Assembly: GCA_946621895.1 (NCBI GenBank)
Contig: CAMOOZ010000069.1
Location: forward strand, 1 to 6,021
DNA from: an uncultured Lachnospiraceae bacterium
GTDB taxonomy: Bacteria > Bacillota_A > Clostridia > Lachnospirales > Lachnospiraceae
Length of the DNA stretch: 6,021 nt
Direction: 5' to 3'
Positions 1 through 5,511 of the stretch are shown here, in pieces. The number at the start of each line of letters is the position of its first letter. Position 1 is the first letter of the stretch. The position numbers and the translations under genes are program-made. The notes under the pieces are model-generated. The model did no database searches, was not told the DNA's origin, and saw only the letters and a program-made list of their open reading frames with translations.

Positions 1-1
1 G

Positions 2-634
2 GTGATGTTCGATGATCTGGGGGTGGATCTGCCCTGGATCACCAAAATGGTCGTCGCGGCCAGCAATTTCTTTATCAGCTACTGGTATATCATCGCCGCC
101 ATCGTGGTGGGCGTGGTGATCGCCTTAAGATCCTATGGCAAAACGGATTCCGGCAGACATTTCTTCGGCGCGCTTTCCTTAAGGATCCCGATCTTCGGGG
201 ATCTGAACTTAAAAAACGCCTGTGCGCGGTTTGCCAGGACCATGAGCACGATGCTTGCCGCGGGCATCGCCCTGGATGAGGCGGTGGACATCACGGCAGG
301 CACCATGGGCAATGCGATCATGGAGGATCTGCTGAGGCAGTGCAAGGCGGAGATCCTGCAGGGTGTTCCCTTATCCCATCCGCTGGAGAAATCAGGACGC
401 TTTCCGCCGATGGTCTATCAGATGACCAGGATCGGTGAAGAGACCGGTGATATGGAAGGACTGCTCACGAAGCTTGCGGAATACTACGAGGAAGAGGTGG
501 AGATCGCCACGGAATCCCTGATGGCGGCGATGGAACCGCTGATCATCATCGTCCTGGCCGGCGTTGTGGGTTTCCTTGTCATGGCGGTCATGAGCCCGAT
601 GATGGCGATGTACGAAGGACTGGACAACCTGTAA
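2..634 (+). CDS. Type II secretion / type IV pilus assembly F-family protein (PilC/GspF-like), C-terminal half, 5' partial
   Basis: This is an inner-membrane platform protein of type IV pilus or type II secretion machines; in this family it couples the cytoplasmic assembly ATPase to pilin assembly. About 210 residues are visible of a protein usually near 400, so the first T2SSF domain lies upstream of the window and the GTG/ATG at the edge is probably not the true start. Visible features are a membrane helix at about residues 27-43, a short RIPIFG linker (61-66), and then a complete second T2SSF domain. That domain includes ARFARTMSTMLAAGIAL (75-91), the family-typical GEETGDMEGLL (145-155), an acidic YYEEEVE stretch (161-167) and a final hydrophobic helix (about 177-203). 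The stop is TAA at 632-634. No pilin or other pilus gene follows within the window; partners are expected upstream. The family is clear from sequence. The choice between pilus and secretion system is inference. Confidence 0.9.
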   Translation: MMFDDLGVDLPWITKMVVAASNFFISYWYIIAAIVVGVVIALRSYGKTDSGRHFFGALSLRIPIFGDLNLKNACARFARTMSTMLAAGIALDEAVDITAGTMGNAIMEDLLRQCKAEILQGVPLSHPLEKSGRFPPMVYQMTRIGEETGDMEGLLTKLAEYYEEEVEIATESLMAAMEPLIIIVLAGVVGFLVMAVMSPMMAMYEGLDNL

Positions 635-650
635 CATAATTCAGGACAGC

Positions 651-712
651 GAACCTGCGGACAGCGTGGTGAAGGAATGCCTGCATTTCTTCACCGCAGT
701 GGACGCAGGTTC
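651..712. repeat. Nested inverted repeat (long imperfect hairpin) in copy 1
   Basis: Outer arms gaacctgcg (651-659) and cgcaggttc (704-712) are perfectly complementary over 9 bases. Inside them ggtgaag (668-674) pairs with cttcacc (689-695), and the apical part aatgcctgcatt is itself nearly palindromic. It starts 17 bases after the stop of the PilC-like gene and could act as a 3' RNA-stability structure. There is no U-tract after it, so intrinsic termination is unlikely. Confidence 0.6.
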
Positions 713-731
713 ATTGGATGAATTCAATCAT

Positions 732-765
732 CCGAAGGAACCGGATATTTTTCCGGTTTCTTCGG
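732..765. repeat. 14-base-pair hairpin with 6-base loop
   Basis: The arm ccgaaggaaccgga (732-745) pairs with tccggtttcttcgg (752-765) over 14 positions with a single G-T wobble, around the loop tatttt. A smaller overlapping hairpin, ggatga (716-721) with tcatcc (728-733), sits just before it and shares two bases with its left arm, so the two may compete. The sequence after the stem (ctgggtgtcc) lacks a T-run, so I do not call it a terminator. The shorter copy 2 unit keeps only a reduced version of it. Confidence 0.65.
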
Positions 766-939
766 CTGGGTGTCCTGAATGGAAGCAGACACTGGACAGC
801 GAACCGTAGAGGAATGCCTGCGTTCCCTTGTAGCAATGGACGCAGGTCTGCTGGATGAATCCGGACAGCGGGAATAATCCTTCGGATTTTCCGGCCGGGT
901 TTCCTGCGCCGGCGTGATCCTGCGCTCGAATGTGCAGTT

Positions 940-945
940 GGAGGA
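940..945 (+). promoter_or_regulatory. Ribosome binding site fixing the lipoprotein start at 950
   Basis: GGAGGA lies 4 bases before the ATG at 950. That ATG is directly followed by a classic Lys-Lys-Arg signal peptide. The in-frame ATG at 914 has no comparable site and would put 12 extra residues before the signal peptide, so 950 is the better start. Confidence 0.8.
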
Positions 946-949
946 TAGC

Positions 950-2743
950 ATGAAAAAAAGATTAAATGGAATCTGTCTGGCGGCGGTGAGTCTTCTCTGC
1001 ACGCTTTCCCTTGCGGCCTGCGGAGGGGCCCGGGGGGAAAACGGAGCGCCAAAGGAAAATCAGGCCCCGGCACAGGAGACAGCGCCGGAGAGCGAAGAAA
1101 GCGGCACCCCCGCGCAGGAGACGCAAAGTCCGTCCGCTGAGGCGCAGACGCAGGAAAAGCCCGATGACGGCTATGTACATGTTTCCAATGTGGAGGAATT
1201 CTTAAAGGCGATAAAGCCGGGCGCGAAGCTCAGGCTGGAGCCCGGGGTGTACAACCTGTATCAGTATTTCGGCGAATCGGAAGAGGGTGTTTACGAGAAC
1301 GGGGAATACTATCAGGCGACGCCGCTTTATACGCAGGGCGCTGACCTGGAGATCACCGGCGTGCAGGATCTGGTGATCTCGGGCAGTGAGGAGGGTGAGG
1401 TGGAGCTCGTCACCGAAGCCTATGATGCGGATGTGCTACGATTTGATCTTTGCAGCAATATCACGCTGGAAAATCTGAAGCTGGGGCATCTGGTGGAGCC
1501 CGGGGAGTGCTCGGGAAATGTGCTGGAGTTTTACCGATCCCATGGGATCACACTGAAAAATCTCGATCTTTACGGAAGCGGGGCGGAAGGGATTTCCATG
1601 GATCGCGTGGATGGGCTGAAGGCTGAGGATTGCGTGATCCGGGAATGCACCTGGCGGTTTTTAAGCGCCTGGAGCTGCAATGATCTGCAGTTTTTGAACT
1701 GTGCCTTTAAGGACACCTTAGGAGAGCTGGCCATGATCGATCCTTATCTCAGCATGATCAGCTTTGAAAACTGCAGCTTCACGGGAAACAGCGGCACCTC
1801 GCTCTGGCCGCACAATGAGCAGCCGGATGTGAGCGGAGCGCTTTTAAGCTTTTCCGGCTGCAGCTTTGGAAAATGGGAGACAGAGAGCTTTAAGACGCTT
1901 TATCCCGATTCGCCCTGGGTATCCTTTGATGAGACATGCAGCTTTACCGGGGAGGCGCCTGAAGGCCCTGCAAAAGTAAACAGCGTGAGGGAGCTGCTTG
2001 AGGCGATCAGACCCGGCGCAAGGATCCTTCTGGAAACGGGAAAATACAATCTGAGCGAATATATGGATAAGCTTTCGGAAAAGGAAAGGGAGAGCTTTAA
2101 TGCCGCTCATCCGTATGTGCAGATCATGGATGCCTATGACGGGATGCAGGCGGAGATCACGGACTGTGTGGGCCTGACCATAGAGGGAGGCTCGGGCTTT
2201 GCCCCCGATACGGAGCTTTTGCTGGAGTCCCGGTACGGCTCGGTGCTGACATTGAAGAATTCCTCCGGCATCTGCTTAAAGAATATGACGATGGGACATA
2301 CGCAGGGAGGCGAATGCTCCGGCAATGTGATCGACATTGCCCAGACAACAGGGGTTGTCCTCCAGAACATGGATCTCTACGGCTGCGGCGTGGACGGATT
2401 GTTTATCTATGACCAGAGCGGAGCCGTCACCTGCTATAATACGATCATCCGGGATTGCCAGGACGGCCCCATCAGTGTGTATGACCTTTCCTATCCCTGC
2501 CAGCTTTACGGCTGCACGCTGACCGGCAGTGAGCGCGGGGGATATTTCCCTGCGGAAACCGAGAATCCGGTCTATTTCTACCGCTGCAGCTTCGGCGAGG
2601 CGGAAAGCAATACGATCAATTTCGCGGAAGGCGTATACACGGAGGACTGCGAATGGAGCGCGATCACGCAGAATCAGGAATATCCGGATATCGAGGAAGA
2701 ATACGACGAGCCCGAGGGTCCCTTTGATGTGGAAACTCAGTAA
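950..2743 (+). CDS. Lipoprotein with two right-handed parallel beta-helix halves
   Basis: This 597-residue protein is predicted to be exported and lipid-anchored on the outer face of the membrane. Residues 1-24 form a lipoprotein signal peptide (MKKR, a hydrophobic core, lipobox LAAC with Cys24). Residues 25-75 are a Glu/Pro/Ala/Gln-rich linker. Two similar halves follow (about 76-335 and 341-575). Half 1 has VSNVEEFLKAIKPGAKLRLE at 78, GECSGNV at 185-191 and a LKNLDLYGSG block from about 202. Half 2 matches with VNSVRELLEAIRPGARILLE at 343, GECSGNV at 454-460 and a LQNMDLYGCG block from about 471. Repeated Cys-Ser/Ala-Phe turns (Cys251, 275, 304, 330, then 522, 546) are spaced about one helical coil apart. 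The mature part has 19 cysteines besides the lipidated one. The tail is acidic. I see no pectate-lyase catalytic motif that I can name. The fold is NosD/pectate-lyase-like by pattern. A carbohydrate-binding or carbohydrate-cleaving surface role is inference; the substrate is unknown. Confidence 0.85.
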   Translation: MKKRLNGICLAAVSLLCTLSLAACGGARGENGAPKENQAPAQETAPESEESGTPAQETQSPSAEAQTQEKPDDGYVHVSNVEEFLKAIKPGAKLRLEPGVYNLYQYFGESEEGVYENGEYYQATPLYTQGADLEITGVQDLVISGSEEGEVELVTEAYDADVLRFDLCSNITLENLKLGHLVEPGECSGNVLEFYRSHGITLKNLDLYGSGAEGISMDRVDGLKAEDCVIRECTWRFLSAWSCNDLQFLNCAFKDTLGELAMIDPYLSMISFENCSFTGNSGTSLWPHNEQPDVSGALLSFSGCSFGKWETESFKTLYPDSPWVSFDETCSFTGEAPEGPAKVNSVRELLEAIRPGARILLETGKYNLSEYMDKLSEKERESFNAAHPYVQIMDAYDGMQAEITDCVGLTIEGGSGFAPDTELLLESRYGSVLTLKNSSGICLKNMTMGHTQGGECSGNVIDIAQTTGVVLQNMDLYGCGVDGLFIYDQSGAVTCYNTIIRDCQDGPISVYDLSYPCQLYGCTLTGSERGGYFPAETENPVYFYRCSFGEAESNTINFAEGVYTEDCEWSAITQNQEYPDIEEEYDEPEGPFDVETQ

Positions 2744-2781
2744 GGATATTGTTTCGGATTGTTTCATGGATCAGGAATGTA

Positions 2782-2790
2782 TGTTATACT
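2782..2790 (+). promoter_or_regulatory. Probable extended -10 promoter for leuC
   Basis: TGTTATACT is a TGn extended -10 joined to TATACT (2785-2790), one mismatch from TATAAT. The region 17 bases upstream (TTTCAT, 2762-2767) is a poor -35, as is often seen with extended -10 promoters. Transcription would start near 2797, giving a leader of about 75 bases. A second TATACT occurs at 2823-2828, in the same TTATACT context, but has no extended motif and no visible -35. The short leader leaves no room for a leucine T-box. Confidence 0.5.
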
Positions 2791-2859
2791 CAATAAAATT
2801 CATCTATTTGGTCAGTTGAGATTATACTGCTGCGGATGCTGTAATCAGACAGTGATTTT

Positions 2860-2865
2860 GGAGGA
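2860..2865 (+). promoter_or_regulatory. leuC ribosome binding site
   Basis: GGAGGA lies 6 bases before the ATG at 2872. It selects this start over the internal ATGs at codons 3 and 5 (MGMTM), and MGMTM is also the usual N-terminus of this LeuC type. Confidence 0.8.
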
Positions 2866-2871
2866 AAGCCA

Positions 2872-4152
2872 ATGGGAATGACAATGTCACAGAAGATCCT
2901 GGCCGCCCATGCGGGTCTGGAAAAGGTGGAGGCCGGCCAGTTGATCGAGGCAAAGCTGGATCTTGTGCTGGGAAACGATATCACCTCGCCGCCGGCGATC
3001 AGAGAGATGGAAAAGCTGAACGCGGCGGAGGTCTTTGATAAGGATAAGATCGCGCTGGTGCCGGATCATTTTGTGCCGAACAAGGATATCAAATCTGCGG
3101 AAAACTGCAAGCTGTTAAGAGAGTTTGCGAAAAAGCATGAGATCAGCAATTATTTTGAGGTGGGGGAGATGGGCATCGAGCATGCGCTGCTCCCGGAAAG
3201 CGGCCTGACCGTGCCAGGAGACCTGATCATCGGCGCGGATTCCCATACCTGCACCTACGGCGCGCTTGGCGCCTTTTCTACCGGCGTCGGAAGCACGGAC
3301 ATGGCTGCCGGCATGGCCACGGGCAAGGCCTGGTTCAAGGTGCCCTCCGCGATCAGGTTTACCTTAAAGGGAAAGCCCTCGAAATGGGTTTCCGGCAAGG
3401 ATGTGATCCTGCACATCATCGGGATGATCGGCGTGGACGGCGCCCTTTACCAGTCCATGGAATTTGCCGGGGACGGCGTTGCGGCGCTGAATATGGACGA
3501 CCGCTTTACCATCGCGAATATGGCGATCGAGGCCGGCGGCAAAAACGGGATCTTCCCGGCGGATGAAACGGCCCTGCAATATGTGAGGGAGCACAGCAAA
3601 AGGACGGGCGTGGTTTACGAAGCGGATCCGGATGCGCACTATGAGGTGGAATATGAGATCGATCTTTCCGCCCTTGTGCCCACGGTAAGCTTTCCGCACC
3701 TGCCGGAAAACACGAAGCCGGCGGCGGAGGCGGGCGATATCCGGATCGACCAGGTGGTGATCGGTTCCTGCACAAACGGCAGGATCTCCGATCTTCGGGT
3801 GGCTGCGAAGCTTTTAAAGGGTAAGCATATTGCAAAGGGCGTCCGGCTGATCGTGATCCCGGCCACGCAGAAGGTCTATCTGGAGGCCTTAAGGGAGGGC
3901 CTGATCGAGACCTTCATCAAGGCCGGCGGGATCGTCTCCACACCCACCTGCGGACCCTGCCTCGGCGGCTATATGGGGATCCTGGCGGCGGGAGAGCGGT
4001 GCATCTCCACAACAAATCGGAACTTCATCGGGCGTATGGGCCATACGGAATCCGAGGTCTATCTGGCAAGCCCCGCAACGGCGGCAGCCAGCGCCATCGA
4101 GGGCAGGATCACGGATCCGGGTGAAGCAGCGGGCAACTTCGCTTCGGAATGA
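2872..4152 (+). CDS. leuC: 3-isopropylmalate dehydratase large subunit
   Basis: With LeuD this subunit isomerises 2-isopropylmalate to 3-isopropylmalate in cytoplasmic leucine synthesis, using a [4Fe-4S] cluster. At 426 residues it is the shorter clostridial/archaeal LeuC type, not the roughly 466-residue enterobacterial form. Visible motifs are [16 protein letters not shown] at the N-terminus, [21 protein letters not shown] (121-141), VIGSCTNGR with Cys300, [10 protein letters not shown] with Cys360 and Cys363, and [10 protein letters not shown] (382-391). Cys300, Cys360 and Cys363 are the expected cluster ligands. The family also includes homoaconitase and 2,3-dimethylmalate dehydratase, so the exact substrate is inferred from the pairing with leuD. 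The last residues ([10 protein letters not shown]) run past the usual end near GRITDP. Their codons lie in a 27-base sequence repeated just before leuD, so the natural C-terminus may have been altered. A promoter lies just upstream. Confidence 0.95.
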   Translation: MGMTMSQKILAAHAGLEKVEAGQLIEAKLDLVLGNDITSPPAIREMEKLNAAEVFDKDKIALVPDHFVPNKDIKSAENCKLLREFAKKHEISNYFEVGEMGIEHALLPESGLTVPGDLIIGADSHTCTYGALGAFSTGVGSTDMAAGMATGKAWFKVPSAIRFTLKGKPSKWVSGKDVILHIIGMIGVDGALYQSMEFAGDGVAALNMDDRFTIANMAIEAGGKNGIFPADETALQYVREHSKRTGVVYEADPDAHYEVEYEIDLSALVPTVSFPHLPENTKPAAEAGDIRIDQVVIGSCTNGRISDLRVAAKLLKGKHIAKGVRLIVIPATQKVYLEALREGLIETFIKAGGIVSTPTCGPCLGGYMGILAAGERCISTTNRNFIGRMGHTESEVYLASPATAAASAIEGRITDPGEAAGNFASE

Positions 4153-4159
4153 GAGGATA

Positions 4160-4197
4160 AGCAGGAGAAATCAAATTGATATTTGATTTCTCCTGCT
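4160..4197. repeat. Perfect 17-base-pair hairpin after leuC
   Basis: agcaggagaaatcaaat (4160-4176) and atttgatttctcctgct (4181-4197) are perfect reverse complements around the 4-base loop tgat. The left arm begins inside the first direct-repeat copy. The arm contains an AGGAGA motif, so a Shine-Dalgarno-like sequence is locked in the stem. No U-tract follows, so this is more likely an RNA-stability or attenuation element, or a mobile palindrome, than an intrinsic terminator. Confidence 0.8.
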
Positions 4198-4199
4198 GC

Positions 4200-4226
4200 A
4201 AATCGGTGCCGAAGCGTCACCGATTT
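4200..4226. repeat. Second hairpin of the leuC-leuD spacer
   Basis: aaatcggtg (4200-4208) pairs with caccgattt (4218-4226) around a 9-base loop. The first eight loop bases, ccgaagcg (4209-4216), are the reverse complement of cgcttcgg, found in both flanking direct repeats (4140-4147 and 4273-4280). A loop-to-flank pseudoknot is therefore possible in the RNA. Confidence 0.65.
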
Positions 4227-4227
4227 A

Positions 4228-4263
4228 AATCGCATCGACGAATCTGAAATTCGTCTCGCGATT
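4228..4263. repeat. Third hairpin of the leuC-leuD spacer
   Basis: Outer arms aatcgc (4228-4233) and gcgatt (4258-4263) enclose inner arms gacgaat (4237-4243) and attcgtc (4249-4255), with small internal bulges (atc and tc) and a 5-base loop. It stands immediately before the second direct-repeat copy that carries the leuD ribosome binding site. Confidence 0.65.
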
Positions 4264-4295
4264 CCTTCGCTTCGCTTCGGAATGAGAGGATAAGC

Positions 4296-4784
4296 ATGAA
4301 TGCAGCAAAAGGAAGAGTATTTCGCTTCGGCGATAATGTGGACACGGATGTGATCATCCCCGCCAGATATCTGGCCACCTCGGATCCGGCAGAGCTTTCG
4401 ATGCACTGCATGGAGGATATCGATGCTTCGTTTCGGGGGAAGGTCAGCGAGGGGGATCTGATCGTGGCAGGAAAGAATTTCGGCTGCGGCTCCTCCAGGG
4501 AGCACGCGCCGGTGGCGATCAAGGCCAGCGGCGTTTCCTGCGTGATCGCGGAGACCTTTGCCCGGATCTTTTACCGCAACGCGATCAATATCGGCCTGCC
4601 GATCATCGAATGTCCGGAAGCATCGAAAGAGATCAAAGAGGGAGATGAGGTCAGCGTGGATTTTGATTCCGGCGTGATCACGGATCTGACCACAAAGAAA
4701 AGCTGGCAGGGACAGGCCTTTCCGGAATTCATGCAGGGGATCATCGATGCAGGAGGCCTCCTGAGCTATATCAATCAGAATTGA
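4296..4784 (+). CDS. leuD: 3-isopropylmalate dehydratase small subunit
   Basis: This is the small (swivel-domain) subunit of isopropylmalate isomerase, which closes over the LeuC active site and binds substrate. Its 162 residues match the short LeuD form that pairs with 420-residue LeuC. Visible motifs are [21 protein letters not shown] (11-31), including the flexible YL-containing loop linked to substrate choice in this family, and [21 protein letters not shown] (59-79), the hallmark of small subunits. These are followed by [21 protein letters not shown] (85-105). The start is fixed by GAGAGGA at 4284-4290, 5 bases before the ATG. The site lies in the second copy of a 27-base repeat that also covers the leuC stop, so the normal tight leuC-leuD coupling has been stretched to 143 bases. 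The gene looks intact. Confidence 0.95.
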   Translation: MNAAKGRVFRFGDNVDTDVIIPARYLATSDPAELSMHCMEDIDASFRGKVSEGDLIVAGKNFGCGSSREHAPVAIKASGVSCVIAETFARIFYRNAINIGLPIIECPEASKEIKEGDEVSVDFDSGVITDLTTKKSWQGQAFPEFMQGIIDAGGLLSYINQN

Positions 4785-4926
4785 GCGGGATGCCGGCCGG
4801 AACTGTTTCAGACCGCTTAACCATCTGCCGCATGAACGGCAGCCGAAGGAGGATTCGCGGCTGCGGGTTCTCCTTCAGAAGCTGTTCTGACAGCGGATCA
4901 GCCAGCCGGACGGGATCGGGCGCCGA
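4785..4926 (+). other. Hairpin-rich gap between leuD and the Gx transporter gene
   Basis: These 142 bases hold overlapping inverted repeats. ctgccg (4825-4830) pairs with cggcag (4837-4842); gcagcc (4839-4844) with ggctgc (4859-4864); gaaggag (4845-4851) with ctccttc (4870-4876); and cagaa (4876-4880) with ttctg (4885-4889). A strong Shine-Dalgarno-like AAGGAGGA (4846-4853) is exposed in one fold and paired in another, but no ATG, GTG or TTG lies at a useful distance after it. A 46-codon open frame runs from an ATG at 4790 to a TGA at 4928-4930 and overlaps the next gene's start as ATGA. Its Arg/Ser/Gly-rich product and poor ribosome binding site make it doubtful. No intrinsic terminator is seen. 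Confidence 0.45.
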
Positions 4927-5511
4927 ATGAGGACAAGGATCGCTTTTTCCGGCCTTTTGCTTGCGTTGGCCCTCGTGCTTTCCTATGTGGAGAGCCTGAT
5001 CCCCTTTTCCTTCGGCATTCCGGGGATCAAGCTGGGACTTCCAAACCTGGTGGTGGTGCTGATCCTCTTTCTGCAGAGACCTTTTTCCGGAAAAAGGCTG
5101 AAGGATCAGCATCCGGAGAAGCCTTCCTGCGATGCCGGATCCGGTCCGGCGGGGGAGCCTTATCGGGAAGGCTTCCTGCCCGGGACCGCGCTTTTTTTGA
5201 ACAGCCTGAGGATCCTGATCGCGGGTTTTCTTTTCGGCAGTCTTTTTTCCATTCTTTACGGCCTTGCAGGCGGGCTCTTAAGCTATGCGGCAATGCGCAT
5301 CCTGAAGACCTTCGGGGCAGGCACTGCTTTTGTCAGCATCGCCGGAGGGCTTTTCCATAATCTGGGGCAGCTTTTGGTGGCGATGCTCATCGTTCAGAAT
5401 CTCCGGCTTATCTGGTATTTTCCGGTGCTTGCCGTTTCCGGGATCATCACCGGGGCGCTGATCGGCATCGCTGCGGAAAGGCTCCTTCCCTATCTGCGCA
5501 GAGTTATATAG
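4927..5511 (+). CDS. Gx transporter family membrane protein (heptaprenyl diphosphate synthase component I-like)
   Basis: This is a small integral membrane protein of the Gx transporter family (often annotated as Hpre_diP_synt_I). The family resembles S components of ECF transporters; the substrate is not known from sequence. Its 194 residues hold an N-terminal helix (about 5-20), the family-typical IKLGLPNLVVVLILF (34-48), SLRILIAGFLFGSLFSILYGLAGGLLS (93-119), SIAGGLFHNLGQLLVA (137-152) and a last helix pair ending SGIITGALIGIAAERLLPYL. Residues 51-86 form a hydrophilic Pro/Gly/Lys-rich stretch where relatives, from memory, have only a short loop. The ATG at 4927 is the only usable start, because an in-frame TGA at 4888 is followed by no other start codon, yet the ribosome binding site is weak. 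Read-through from leuD or translational coupling is possible. The gene is convergent with the next one. Confidence 0.8.
   Translation: MRTRIAFSGLLLALALVLSYVESLIPFSFGIPGIKLGLPNLVVVLILFLQRPFSGKRLKDQHPEKPSCDAGSGPAGEPYREGFLPGTALFLNSLRILIAGFLFGSLFSILYGLAGGLLSYAAMRILKTFGAGTAFVSIAGGLFHNLGQLLVAMLIVQNLRLIWYFPVLAVSGIITGALIGIAAERLLPYLRRVI
5077..5184 (+). repeat. Palindrome-rich in-frame insert within the Gx transporter gene
   Basis: These 36 codons encode the hydrophilic stretch that interrupts the membrane protein after LILFLQ. The DNA includes a perfect 18-base palindrome, cctttttccggaaaaagg (5080-5097), and the inverted repeat gccgga (5134-5139) with tccggc (5145-5150). Two near-identical 13-mers also occur, gaagccttcctgc (5118-5130) and gaaggcttcctgc (5167-5179). 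This density of symmetric sequence resembles the neighbouring intergenic repeats. That it is an inserted element is inference; it could also be a lineage-specific loop. Confidence 0.4.

Larger units (their letters stand above)
644..905. repeat. Two diverged tandem copies of a hairpin-rich intergenic unit (644-777 and 794-905)
   Basis: The 315-base gap between the PilC-like gene and the lipoprotein gene has no convincing gene. It contains a unit present twice in the same order. Shared blocks are ggacagcgaacc at 644 and 794; gaaggaatgcctgc (671-684) against gaggaatgcctgc (809-821); tggacgcaggt (700-710 and 837-847); tggatgaat (715-723 and 852-860); and a C-rich end resembling ggctgggtgtcctg (764-777) and ggccgggtttcctg (892-905). 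The period is about 140-150 bases, and copy 2 is shorter because of small deletions. Both copies are rich in inverted repeats: in copy 2, cctgcgt (817-823) pairs with acgcagg (840-846), and aatcc (876-880) with ggatt (884-888). No T-run follows the stems, so these are not standard terminators. I also see no good promoter for the downstream gene in this stretch. The repeat is read directly; its role is unknown. Confidence 0.7.
4137..4296. repeat. Palindromic insertion or duplication at the leuC-leuD junction, bounded by 27-base direct repeats
   Basis: Bases 4137-4163 and 4270-4296 are identical over 27 positions, with a period of 133. Copy 1 covers the last leuC codons, its TGA stop and a GAGAGGA ribosome binding site not followed by ATG. 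Copy 2 carries the same GAGAGGA, now correctly placed before the leuD ATG (the repeat ends on the A of that ATG). Removing one period would leave leuC and leuD 10 bases apart, the tight spacing expected for this gene pair. The 106 bases between the copies hold three successive hairpins. This reads as a small palindromic element inserted with duplication of the junction, or as an element carrying its own terminal repeats. It encodes no protein that I recognise. Confidence 0.75.

Noticed and set aside
732..765. Intrinsic terminator for the PilC-like gene
   Set aside because: The stem is strong, but no T-run follows on either strand.
644..905. CRISPR array
   Set aside because: There are only two copies of a long diverged unit, with no short identical repeats and no regular unique spacers.
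914..949. Upstream ATG at 914 as the lipoprotein start
   Set aside because: It would add 12 residues before a normal signal peptide and lacks the ribosome binding site that the ATG at 950 has.
711..1073. 120-codon minus-strand frame covering the hairpin region and the lipoprotein start
   Set aside because: It starts inside the lipoprotein gene and reads through inverted repeats. Its composition is Pro/Arg-rich and no domain is recognised.
1011..1205. Arg-rich 64-codon frame on the plus strand
   Set aside because: It is an out-of-frame reading of the GC-rich linker of the lipoprotein gene.
2276..2767. 163-codon minus-strand open frame opposite the beta-helix gene
   Set aside because: It lies almost wholly inside a well-supported lipoprotein gene in antisense, shows no family motif and reads as a codon-bias shadow.
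2744..2871. Leucine T-box riboswitch before leuC
   Set aside because: The gap is only 128 bases, and I find neither the conserved T-box sequence nor an antiterminator/terminator pair.
4160..4197. Intrinsic terminator between leuC and leuD
   Set aside because: The perfect stem is followed by gcaaatcgg and not a T-run, and leuD would be cut off from its operon.
4059..4505. 148-codon minus-strand frame across leuC, the spacer and leuD
   Set aside because: It overlaps two certain genes. The middle is translation of the palindromes, so it is a spurious product.
4751..4762. Palindrome aggaggcctcct near the leuD end
   Set aside because: It is a short in-frame stretch coding Gly-Gly-Leu-Leu in a conserved part of LeuD, so chance is enough.
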